A stretch of DNA of 64,000 nt from Aliirhizobium wenxiniae (GTDB taxonomy: Bacteria; Pseudomonadota; Alphaproteobacteria; Rhizobiales; Rhizobiaceae): assembly GCF_019511445.1 (NCBI RefSeq), contig NZ_JAEUAN010000010.1:124001-188000 (forward strand), read 5' to 3'. Positions within the stretch are counted from its first letter, which is position 1, and each line of letters starts with the position of its first letter. The notes below the pieces were generated by a model. That model made no database searches. It saw nothing but the letters and a program-made list of their open reading frames with translations, and was not told where the DNA came from. The translations under genes were made by a program, and so were the position numbers. This document shows, piece by piece, positions 27,184-35,177 of the stretch.

Positions 27184-28932
27184 ATGAGACGAGAGGAACT
27201 GATTGCTGAAGTGAAGGCTATCGTCGGAGCGTCACATTGCCTTGTCGATACGCGGCAGACCGAAAGGTTCAGGAAGGGGTTTCGTGCCGGTGAAGGGGAG
27301 GCGGCAATGGTCGTCATTCCCGCAAATCTGGTCGAGATGTGGGCCGTTCTGAAGCTTGTGATCGCGGCGGATCGCATCGTCATCATGCAGGCGGCCAATA
27401 CCGGGCTGACTGGCGGCTCTACGCCTTATGGCAGCTATGATCGCGAAGTGGTCATCATCAGCACCCTCAGGCTCGATCGGATCCATATTATCGATGATGG
27501 CCGACAGATCGTTTCGCAGCCGGGAGGCACGCTGTTCAATCTGGAGGCGCTTCTCAAGCCTCTCGGACGCCAGCCGCATTCCGTCATCGGCTCGTCGTGC
27601 ATCGGTGCATCGATCGTTGGCGGCGTGTGCAACAATTCCGGCGGCGCTCTGGTGCGGCATGGGCCGGTCTATACCGAGCTTTCGCTTTATGCTGAAAGGA
27701 CAGCTTCCGGCGAGTTGCGCCTCGTCAATCATCTCGGGATCGATCTTGGCGAAACACCCGAAGACATCCTCGGGCGGCTTGATCGCGGCGACATTGATAC
27801 TTCATCCGTACGGCACGGTGCCGGGCGGGCTTCTGACGACGGTTATGCGCAGCGCGTGCGGGAGGTCGACGCCGCCACTCCGGCACGGTTCAACGCCGAT
27901 CCTCGCGGGCTGTTCGAAACATCCGGCTCTGCGGGCAAGGTCGCCGTTTTCGCCGTCCGCCTCGATACATTTCCGGTCGTTGCGGATCCGAGGGTTTTCT
28001 ATATCGGCACCAATGATACAGCCGCGCTTGCCACACTGCGCCGGCGGTTGCTGACCGGGCTGTCCGAACTGCCGATCAGCGGTGAGTACCTGCATCGCGA
28101 CTGCTTCGATATCGCGCATCGCTACGGCAAGGATGTGCTGCTGATGATCCACTGGTTGGGCACGGCCCGGCTGCCGCTGTTCTTTGCCGCTAAAGGCTCG
28201 ATAGATGCATGGTTGAACAATCGCCGCTTCCTGCCGAGGAACCTGACGGACAAGGTTCTGCAGACGGTTGCCAACCTCTTGCCGGAAGCCCTGCCGAAAC
28301 GCATGCTCGATTTCAGGCGGCGGTTCGAGCATCATCTCATCCTCAATGTTCCAGGCGCGATTGCACGGGAGACCCAGGCGCTCCTCAGTGAAACCGTCGG
28401 GGTCGACGGATGGTTTGCATGTGACCCTGACGAAGCAAAAAAGGCGATGCTTCATCGCTTCGCTGCGGCTGGCGCTGCAGTTCGCTATGGCGCCGTGAAG
28501 CCGGGCGAGGTGGAGGATATCCTTGCGCTGGATATTGCGCTTCGCCGCGACGACCGGGACTGGTTCGAAAAGCTGCCGCCGGATGTCGAGGCGCAGATCG
28601 ACCGAAAACTTTATTACGGTCACTTCCTCTGCCATGTCCTGCATCAGGATTATGCCTTGAAAAAGGGCGCGGACGTTGCATCAATCAAGGCACGAATGCT
28701 GGAAATTCTGGACGAGCGCGGGGCCGAATACCCGGCCGAGCACAATGTCGGCCACATATATCGTGCGAAGCCGTCCCTCGCGCAGCACTATCGGTCACTC
28801 GATCCGACCAACAGCTTCAATCCGGGTGTCGGCAAGACATCGCGTGAGCGACATTATGGTGGCGCATGCGATTGCGACAATGCGCGTCCAAGAAAGGCGG
28901 AGGAGGTGATTGACGTTGTTGCAAACGACTAA
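27184..28932 (+). CDS. dld: Quinone-dependent D-lactate dehydrogenase (Dld type)
   Basis: The 582-residue protein has a PCMH-type FAD-binding domain (about 1-230, with QAANTGLTGGSTPYG and SCIGASIVGGVCNNSGGALV) and the membrane-associated Dld C-terminal domain (about 270-560, with SGEYLHRDCFDIAHRYGKD and HNVGHIYRAKPSLAQHYR). It is a peripheral inner-membrane enzyme that oxidises D-lactate and feeds quinone; the length fits the E. coli enzyme (571). The ATG at 27184 has GAGGAGGG upstream. The last few codons abut the relic described at 28933-29411, so the C-terminal tail may be a little altered. Confidence 0.93.
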   Translation: MRREELIAEVKAIVGASHCLVDTRQTERFRKGFRAGEGEAAMVVIPANLVEMWAVLKLVIAADRIVIMQAANTGLTGGSTPYGSYDREVVIISTLRLDRIHIIDDGRQIVSQPGGTLFNLEALLKPLGRQPHSVIGSSCIGASIVGGVCNNSGGALVRHGPVYTELSLYAERTASGELRLVNHLGIDLGETPEDILGRLDRGDIDTSSVRHGAGRASDDGYAQRVREVDAATPARFNADPRGLFETSGSAGKVAVFAVRLDTFPVVADPRVFYIGTNDTAALATLRRRLLTGLSELPISGEYLHRDCFDIAHRYGKDVLLMIHWLGTARLPLFFAAKGSIDAWLNNRRFLPRNLTDKVLQTVANLLPEALPKRMLDFRRRFEHHLILNVPGAIARETQALLSETVGVDGWFACDPDEAKKAMLHRFAAAGAAVRYGAVKPGEVEDILALDIALRRDDRDWFEKLPPDVEAQIDRKLYYGHFLCHVLHQDYALKKGADVASIKARMLEILDERGAEYPAEHNVGHIYRAKPSLAQHYRSLDPTNSFNPGVGKTSRERHYGGACDCDNARPRKAEEVIDVVAND

Positions 28933-29411
28933 GGACCGAATGGTGTCCCCGTCCAACAACTATTTCCGCACCGCTAGCTGGAATGATTGCACTGGAGGGT
29001 GCGGATTACGCAAGCCTGTCCGAACGGCAGCGTTCAGAGACGGTCTTTCTGCTCAGTCAGCATACGGCCATGCGGGCCGCCCTCGTGGTCTTCGAACTGA
29101 TATTCCTGGCCAAACGGAGGTGGCCGAATGGGAAGGCAAGTGACTAGGACGTCACGCATGTGGCGAATACGCTCGACCTCCTGGGTATTGAGTATCTTTC
29201 CGATCGTATAGTGACGGAACTCAGCGGCGGCCAGCAGCAGCTTGTTGCGCTTTGCCGACCACTTCACGCCGGTCAGCAGGGCACGCGTTGTCGCGGACGG
29301 TCATCCCGAAATCGTCGTACGCAATGAAGCAACCGGAAACGCTTATGGGGTCAAAATTGAAATTGAGCGGAATGTGAAAGGCAATCTGTTCGTCCATGCG
29401 GCACTGGGCTC
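28933..29411 (+). pseudogene. Decayed iron/siderophore-type ABC transporter ATPase
   Basis: Pieces of a FecE/FepC-like ATPase are readable in order. GPNG of a broken Walker A is at 28933-28944. From 28971 to 29144 comes a segment with LEGADYASLSERQRSETVFLL. A TAG at 29145-29147 interrupts the same frame, which then resumes with LDLLGIEYLSDRIVTELSGG, the ABC signature. From about 29287 the C-terminal part (VVADGHPEIVV, AYGVKIEIER) appears in a different frame. Walker B and the H-loop, about 65 residues, are deleted. The remains cannot encode an active ATPase. No matching permease genes are present. Confidence 0.75.
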
Positions 29412-30735
29412 ATGTTCTCGTCGGCTGCGTCGAATGTGGCAGCATCGGCTCCGCATAAGCCTGGAGCCTTAATCCGAAAAGTGCGATCAGCATCATGAAC
29501 CACATCTGTTCGCCGCTCAGGAACGCGCTTTCGAGGCATCCGAGGAACGCTGAAAACAGCCAGCAGCGGATAAAGAGTCGTGTCAGCGCCGGTTCGGTTT
29601 TCCGTTTGATGGCGATACTGGCGTGATGGCAAGGCAGGATCACCATCCAGAACACCATGAGCGCCAACAAGGGCCAGCCGCCATGGAGCAGAAGTTCTAG
29701 ATACCCGTTATGGGCACTTGTAGCGTCCACCGCCCAGTTGCTCATGGAAGCCTCACCGCCATATACGGCACTGGTGCGCCAGAACGATTGGAATCCATAA
29801 CCCGTCACGGGACTGTTGGATATCGCCGATAGCGCGATCCGCCATATCGCCGCACGATCGGTAAACGTCGGATCGACACCATACGATTTCAGCAGCGCCT
29901 GCATCGACGGCGAGACTGCGGCCGAGATCAGGATATAGTTCATCAAACCGAGTGCGCCGCCGACGACGAGAAGGCGGAAAGGGCCAGCGCGTTCGAAGAA
30001 CCAGGTCGCGACCAGGATTGTCGGCAGCATGGCCGCGGCCGTTTTCCCTCCGGTCTTCCAGAGGAAGAAGGCTGCCAGCGCGATAATAAGCCAGCCGAGC
30101 CCGACCGAGTGGCGTGCCCGGATGAAAAGCCCCAGGAACACGCAATAGACCATTGCAGCAGCAGCGGTGTTCTTGTGAAGGAAATAACCACGCCAATCGC
30201 CGGCAAGGCCGACTTCGACGGCATCACTCGCCTGATGAACAGCGCGCTGCGGTAAAGCCAGGACCCCCAGATAGCAGAGAGCAAGTATCAACAGCAGGCA
30301 AATACCCATCAGTTTTGCAAAATGCACACCGGTGCGCGGCAATAGCAGAATTCCGCAGGCGCATATGCAGATCAGCATGGCATAGGCCGCGCGGCGCAGC
30401 ACAAACATCGGATCAGGCGCGGCTAGGCCGGTGATCACCAACCAGAGGAAGATAATGAGCAGGAAACCCAGGAATTTGACGGTCAGTCGAACAGCAGGAT
30501 TAAACGCCAGCATCGCCATCACGGATAGCGAGATGGTGAGCATCACGAACTGATTAAGGGTGTTTGAGCTGTTGAACGGCAGAGATATTGTCGATTCGGC
30601 AAGGCTCGAGAAAGGCGAAGGCCCGATCCAGAAATAAAGGATGATGACGACAAAAAGGACAGACGATACCATACTCCCAACGGCGACCTGATGGCTGTCA
30701 GAATTGTCGTTCGAGATGTAGCGCTCAGAACTCAT
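29410..30735 (-). CDS. O-antigen ligase/ExoQ-like polysaccharide membrane protein
   Basis: The 441-residue protein has about ten to twelve hydrophobic segments and the Wzy_C/O-antigen-ligase pattern: YFLHKNTAAAAMVYCVFLGL before the large periplasmic loop, and PVTGYGFQSFW with TSAHNGYLELLLHGGW after it. Such proteins ligate or polymerise exopolysaccharide or lipopolysaccharide repeat units at the periplasmic face. No glycosyltransferase, flippase or chain-length genes are nearby, so it is an isolated copy. Ligase versus ExoQ-type polymerase cannot be told apart here. Confidence 0.85.
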   Translation of the reverse strand: MSSERYISNDNSDSHQVAVGSMVSSVLFVVIILYFWIGPSPFSSLAESTISLPFNSSNTLNQFVMLTISLSVMAMLAFNPAVRLTVKFLGFLLIIFLWLVITGLAAPDPMFVLRRAAYAMLICICACGILLLPRTGVHFAKLMGICLLLILALCYLGVLALPQRAVHQASDAVEVGLAGDWRGYFLHKNTAAAAMVYCVFLGLFIRARHSVGLGWLIIALAAFFLWKTGGKTAAAMLPTILVATWFFERAGPFRLLVVGGALGLMNYILISAAVSPSMQALLKSYGVDPTFTDRAAIWRIALSAISNSPVTGYGFQSFWRTSAVYGGEASMSNWAVDATSAHNGYLELLLHGGWPLLALMVFWMVILPCHHASIAIKRKTEPALTRLFIRCWLFSAFLGCLESAFLSGEQMWFMMLIALFGLRLQAYAEPMLPHSTQPTRT

Positions 30736-31043
30736 AATGTTTGCAAGATCCGTGCTGGTTCTGCCAAAGGCTCAAACGTATGTGTTGCTTTGAGTCGTTG
30801 CAAAGCAAACCTTTAATTATCCATAATTGCCGCCTTCATGCCAATACGAATAATCTTGTCCATGGGCGGCCCCTTCGATTGAGATCTTAACAGCTCATTC
30901 TGGCACATTTCGATGCCGTTCAGGGGCCGTCCACTCCAACATCAAGGGCAAAGCGACAAAGTTGGCTGACACACTCGACAATTTATTCGCTAACACCGAA
31001 TTGGCGTGACGAGACACAAAGGCGCGCGAACAGGTCGCTCCCC
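30736..31043. other. Intergenic region, no gene recognised
   Basis: This gap between two leftward genes is more AT-rich than its surroundings in the first 100 bases, which probably hold the promoter of the O-antigen-ligase-like gene. A short open stretch at about 30916-31009 (plus strand, HSNIKGKATKLADTLDNLF) has no start codon and no recognised relative; it may be a remnant. No RNA gene or terminator was seen. Confidence 0.4.
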
Positions 31044-32375
31044 TTATTCTCCCCCGCGTTCGGCAAGCCTAGCCACGAGATCCGCTGAGCAACCCGTGTA
31101 GCCCGCCGTGTCCAGCGTCACCATGTCATAGCTCGCCATTTCTGGGTGCTCTGCGATCGCTTTCGTGAAGGGCACGCCCTCCATGACCGAACGCTGGGCT
31201 GCCTCGTAAAGCATGTGATGCGCCTTGTGACGGCCGAGACGGTCGGAAAGCTGCATCATGGCCGCTTCCGAGACAATCAAGCCGTTGGTGATCTCGACAT
31301 TGCGTTTCATCGCGTCGGCATGCACCACGAGGCCGGTGACAAGACGCGCGAGGGTGGAGGCGACCGAGGCGCCGAGAATGGCGATTTCGGGAACGGCGAC
31401 ATCGGCAACATTGGTGGCGGACGAATCCCCTTCATCCATGCGCACCATCGAGCCCAGCATCAGCGGCAGGCGCGCGGACAGGAGGCGGCAGAGGCTGATC
31501 AGCAGAAGTGCGGTCGAGGGATTGCGCTTCTGGGCCATGGTCGAGCTGCCGACCTTGCCCATATGGAAAGCCTCTTCGACTTCGCCGATTTCGGTACGCT
31601 GCATGAAGACAACGTCCTGGGCGATTTTTTCAGCCGTTCCGGCGAGCAATGCCAAGGCAGAGAAATAGTCGGTGGCGCGATCGAAGGATGAGCGCATCGG
31701 CAGAATTGCCGGCTCAAGTCCGAGGATTTCGGCCATTTTTGCCTCGACCGCCGGCCCCTTGTCTCCCATTGCCGCAAAGGTTCCGATGGCGCCGCCGAGG
31801 CAGGCAACGAAGGACGGCACGATGCGATCTTGCAACCTTGCGCGATCGCGGCGGACCTCTTCCAGCCAGCCCGTCACCTTGAAACCGAAGGTCATCGGCA
31901 GGGCGTGCTGTCCGTGAGTGCGCCCGGCCTGAAGCGTATCGCGGTGGGCGACCGCTAGTTCCGACAGCGATGTTTCCGCAATCGCGAGGCTGGAATCGAT
32001 GAGCTTCTGGGTGCGGCGCATCTGCAATGCCACGCCGGTATCAAAAATATTCTGTGTCGTTGCCCCCCAATGGATATAGCCGGCTGCCGGTTCGCCGGCG
32101 AACTCCTCCATCTGGCGCAGGACGGGCACGAACGGATGCTGGGCGTGGGCGATATCGCGGCTGAGGCGCTCGGTATCGAAGCGCTCATGCCGGCTTGCTT
32201 GCGTAATCGCCGGCACGACATCGGCCGGGATGACGCCGAGCTGGCCCTGAGCCTGTGCGAGTGCGGCCTCGACATCCAGCCAGGCTTGCAGGGTCTGCAG
32301 GTCGCTCCAGATTTCCTTCGCCTCTGTGCTGAACCAATGGCGGGTGATGAAGGAGTCGAACATTCCTGCAGTCAT
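31044..32375 (-). CDS. Adenylosuccinate lyase/fumarase-superfamily lyase
   Basis: The 443-residue cytoplasmic protein belongs to the aspartase/fumarase superfamily; the signature loop GSSTMAQKRNP is intact (about residue 277-287), and TQNIFDTG and AGRTHGQHALPMTFGFKV are the two other active-site regions. It resembles 3-carboxy-cis,cis-muconate cycloisomerase and adenylosuccinate-lyase-like proteins of tripartite transporter clusters rather than the purine enzyme. It follows tctC, separated by a terminator-like hairpin, so it probably splits or cyclises the imported polycarboxylate or an N-substituted succinate. The precise reaction is unknown. Confidence 0.85.
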   Translation of the reverse strand: MTAGMFDSFITRHWFSTEAKEIWSDLQTLQAWLDVEAALAQAQGQLGVIPADVVPAITQASRHERFDTERLSRDIAHAQHPFVPVLRQMEEFAGEPAAGYIHWGATTQNIFDTGVALQMRRTQKLIDSSLAIAETSLSELAVAHRDTLQAGRTHGQHALPMTFGFKVTGWLEEVRRDRARLQDRIVPSFVACLGGAIGTFAAMGDKGPAVEAKMAEILGLEPAILPMRSSFDRATDYFSALALLAGTAEKIAQDVVFMQRTEIGEVEEAFHMGKVGSSTMAQKRNPSTALLLISLCRLLSARLPLMLGSMVRMDEGDSSATNVADVAVPEIAILGASVASTLARLVTGLVVHADAMKRNVEITNGLIVSEAAMMQLSDRLGRHKAHHMLYEAAQRSVMEGVPFTKAIAEHPEMASYDMVTLDTAGYTGCSADLVARLAERGGE

Positions 32376-32412
32376 GGCAAATCCGGATCTTTATCAATCA
32401 ATGAAATGAAAA

Positions 32413-32436
32413 GGCGCTCCGGATTACCGGAGCGCC
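32413..32436 (-). terminator. Strong hairpin between tctC and the lyase gene
   Basis: GGCGCTCCGG-ATTA-CCGGAGCGCC is a perfect ten-base stem, 16 bases after the tctC stop codon, followed on the transcribed strand by TTTTCATTTC. It looks like an intrinsic terminator or attenuator that lowers lyase expression relative to the binding protein. Confidence 0.8.
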
Positions 32437-32452
32437 ATGTGCATCAGGCGCG

Positions 32453-33424
32453 TTATTCCGCGGAGATCGAGGATTCCTCAACGATCTTCTTATAGGTATT
32501 CGCCTGTTCGTCGATGAAACCGGTGAACTCGCCGACCGGCATCGGGGCGGCGGCAAATCCTGCATCGGCAAGGCGCTTCTTGACGTCATCCTGAGCCAGC
32601 GATTGCGCGATCGCATCGCTGATCTTCTTGGCAGCAGCCTCATCGGTGCCGGCCTTGACGAACAATCCCTGCCAGAGCGGCAGCGCCAGGCCGTTGAAGC
32701 CTTCGATCTCGCCGAGAGCCGGCACGTCAGGCAGGGCCGCAGCACGCTCGGCACTGGTGACGGCCAGAATGCGGATCTTGTTTTCCTTGGCGAAAGGAAG
32801 TGCCGTCGACGTCGTCAGCACCGCGGAATTGAGAATGCCGGCGAGAAGATCATTCGAAACCTGGGTGCCGCCACGATAGGGCGCATGCAGCAGCTTTACG
32901 CCAGCGCGGTGGCCAATCATTTCTCCGACGAAATGCTGGGCGGATCCGATACCCGGCGAACCGAAGGTTACGGTTTCCGGCTGTTCCTTGGCGGCGGCGA
33001 CGAGTTCTGCAAGCGTCTTGTAAGGCGATTCCGCCGGTACGGCGATTGCCATCGAGGTCAAGGCGGTGCGACCGACCGGAAGTGTCATTTCCTTCCAGTC
33101 GATGCCGACCGACTTGTTGACCATCGGCACGGCAACCGTGTCGAAGCCGCCGTAATAGAGCGTCGAGCCGTCGGCCTTGCCGTTGATCAGCTTTTGCAGG
33201 GCGATCATGCCGCTGGCGCCGGTTGCGTTTTCCACGACGACGGAACGGCCAAGACGTTTGGTCAGTTCAGGCGCCATGACGCGTGCCGCATAATCGGCAC
33301 TGCCGCCGGCCGAGTAGCCAACCAGCAGCGTCATCGGACCGCTATCCTGTGCGGATACCGCAATCGGCGATGTGGCGAACGCAAGCGAAGTTACCGCCGC
33401 GGCGATGAAAGAACGTCTGAACAT
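32453..33424 (-). CDS. tctC: Tripartite tricarboxylate transporter substrate-binding protein (TctC/Bug family)
   Basis: The 323-residue periplasmic protein has a signal peptide (about 1-25, ending VSAQ) and the Bug fold: VGYSAGGSADYAARVMAP binds the carboxylate, and ATGASGMIALQKL is typical. The ATG at 33424 follows AGGAGG; the frame upstream to 33577 spans the divergent operator region and is not coding. It is divergent from a GntR/LacI-type regulator that is followed by tctB and tctA, so the three transporter parts are split over two transcripts. Confidence 0.93.
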   Translation of the reverse strand: MFRRSFIAAAVTSLAFATSPIAVSAQDSGPMTLLVGYSAGGSADYAARVMAPELTKRLGRSVVVENATGASGMIALQKLINGKADGSTLYYGGFDTVAVPMVNKSVGIDWKEMTLPVGRTALTSMAIAVPAESPYKTLAELVAAAKEQPETVTFGSPGIGSAQHFVGEMIGHRAGVKLLHAPYRGGTQVSNDLLAGILNSAVLTTSTALPFAKENKIRILAVTSAERAAALPDVPALGEIEGFNGLALPLWQGLFVKAGTDEAAAKKISDAIAQSLAQDDVKKRLADAGFAAAPMPVGEFTGFIDEQANTYKKIVEESSISAE

Positions 33425-33439
33425 TTTTCCTCCTGACCA

Positions 33440-33459
33440 GATACAATACATATTGTATC
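33440..33459. promoter_or_regulatory. Palindromic operator GATACAATA-CA-TATTGTATC
   Basis: This 20-base site has nine-base arms with a two-base centre and lies 16 bases upstream of tctC. A related imperfect copy with ATTGTAT half-sites lies at 33545-33562 immediately before the ribosome site of the divergent regulator gene. It is the best candidate for binding by the regulator encoded at 33576. Confidence 0.75.
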
Positions 33460-33575
33460 GAAAAGATAAGTCATGTAGACAGCTGTTATACCCCGAATAA
33501 CAGAGTTTCAAGCCGAATTGCGAAAAATCAGATTCCGCTTGATGTATCATATTGTATTGTATTAAGGAGGCATTC

Positions 33576-34682
33576 ATGTCCGAGTCTAGCCGACTTCAAT
33601 CCTATTTGCGGTCCGTCGCCCTGACGGCGACGCCGGGAGAGCGCCTGCCCACCGTGCGGCAGTTGATGCGCGATTTCTCGTTGAGCCAGCAGAATGTCGA
33701 ACGCGCATTAAAGGCGTTGAAGGATGAGGGGCTTGTTGCCGCGCATGTCGGTCGCGGCACGTTTTTCACAGGCACGAATATCGAGCCGGTTTCCGCACCG
33801 CGCGGTGCAGCCGGCGTGGAAAAGGCTCAACGCAGCGTCATCCTTTTGCGGCGCTCATCCAACAATCTTCGCGGACGTTTCGTTCTGGAAGAGCTGCAGC
33901 GGCGGCTTTCCGATGCCGGCCACGTGACGCTTGAAGTCGGCTATTCCGATCCGGAACATGCGAAGCAGGTGCTGCAGACCCTGCCGCGCTTCGATGCCTG
34001 CATCGTGCAGAACTCGTTCGATACGATGCCGGTGGACATGATCGCCGCGATCCGCCGCAAGACCGAGACGATCATCGTCGACGGCGCCTGGCTGGTTGGT
34101 ACCGATATCGACGCGGTCGGGTTCGAGTGGGGACAGTCGGTCGAGACCGCGGTTCAGCGCCTGACCTCGACAGGGCATGACAAGATCCACTTTCTAACCA
34201 CTTCCAGCTTCTTTCTGGCCAATGAAATGGGCCTTCATCGCTGGCGCAATCTGCGTGAACGCCCGGATCTGGCAAACATCCTGCAGCCGGAAATCCGCGT
34301 CGCAACACTGCCGCCCAAGGACTACGAGCATATTGCGGTCAGCGCGGCCCTGCAGGATCTCAAGGATGGGCCGAAAACCGGCCGGCATGCGCTGATCATC
34401 TGGGGTGTCGATGACGGCGCCAAGTTCAGGTCGCTCATGGAACAGGCAGGGTTCGCCATTCCGACGGACGTGTCAGTCATCCTTCTCGGTCGCACCGATC
34501 TTGCGCCGGAAGCCGGCGGTTTCTTTCACGTGATCGGCTATAGCGCCGCAGATCAGGTCGATGGCGTCTATCGCCGTCTCATCGAGCGCTGGCAGAAGCC
34601 GCAGGAGCCTTTCGGGCTCAGGCTTCTGCCGATGACAGAACATCCCGGCCCCTCTCTCGGCGGGCAGGTCTCTACAAAATAA
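33576..34682 (+). CDS. GntR-type helix-turn-helix fused to a LacI-type ligand-binding domain (transcriptional regulator)
   Basis: The 368-residue protein has an N-terminal winged helix (about 1-68) with TPGERLPTVRQLMRDFSLSQ and GLVAAHVGRGTFF, as in GntR regulators, and then a periplasmic-binding-protein-like domain (about 90-360) as in AraR or LacI. AAGGAGG precedes the ATG at 33576. It is divergent from tctC and first in a transcript with tctB and tctA. Palindromic sites flank it on the tctC side, so it likely regulates both transcripts and itself in response to the transported solute. Confidence 0.9.
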   Translation: MSESSRLQSYLRSVALTATPGERLPTVRQLMRDFSLSQQNVERALKALKDEGLVAAHVGRGTFFTGTNIEPVSAPRGAAGVEKAQRSVILLRRSSNNLRGRFVLEELQRRLSDAGHVTLEVGYSDPEHAKQVLQTLPRFDACIVQNSFDTMPVDMIAAIRRKTETIIVDGAWLVGTDIDAVGFEWGQSVETAVQRLTSTGHDKIHFLTTSSFFLANEMGLHRWRNLRERPDLANILQPEIRVATLPPKDYEHIAVSAALQDLKDGPKTGRHALIIWGVDDGAKFRSLMEQAGFAIPTDVSVILLGRTDLAPEAGGFFHVIGYSAADQVDGVYRRLIERWQKPQEPFGLRLLPMTEHPGPSLGGQVSTK

Positions 34683-34708
34683 CCTTCACACCAGGGAGGA
34701 AGGTAAGC

Positions 34709-35167
34709 ATGACGCGGATACGCGGACAAAAGGATCTCGGCATCGGGGTGATCTATCTCGCCCTTGGCCTTGCCGGTTTCATCATTGCCAGGGACTATTC
34801 CTTCGGCACGTCGGGGCGCATGGGCCCCGGATATTTTCCGACCATTATCTCCGGTCTACTGATCCTTTTCGGCATCATCGCCATGCTGCGCGGTATTCTG
34901 CGCGAGGGCCAGCCGATCGGCCGGATAAACTGGAAGGGAATGGCGCTGATCACCCTGTCGGTCTGCGCCTTCGGCTATCTTCTGGAGACGGCGGGCGTGA
35001 TCGTCGCGCTCTCGGCGCTGATCCTCATTTCTGCTGCGGCCAGCGAGAGGTTCCGCTTCGAATTGCGCGCAGCACTCGGCCTCGTCGCCTTCATCATCTT
35101 CTGCGCCGTTATCTTCATCGAGGGCCTTGGCGTCCCCATGCCGCTCATCGGCGAATGGTTCAAGTGA
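34709..35167 (+). CDS. tctB: Tripartite tricarboxylate transporter small permease (TctB)
   Basis: The 152-residue protein has four hydrophobic segments and the TctB opening (LGIGVIYLALGLAGFIIARD followed by GRMGPGYFP). It lies between the regulator gene and tctA, with GGGAGGAAGG upstream of the ATG. TctB subunits are poorly conserved, and position next to tctA is part of the evidence. Confidence 0.92.
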   Translation: MTRIRGQKDLGIGVIYLALGLAGFIIARDYSFGTSGRMGPGYFPTIISGLLILFGIIAMLRGILREGQPIGRINWKGMALITLSVCAFGYLLETAGVIVALSALILISAAASERFRFELRAALGLVAFIIFCAVIFIEGLGVPMPLIGEWFK

Positions 35168-35177
35168 GGCGCAAGTG

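Noticed and set aside
28909..29143. Small open frame starting inside the end of dld (77 codons)
   Set aside because: It crosses the relic ATPase in a frame that does not carry the ATPase motifs, so it is not a gene.
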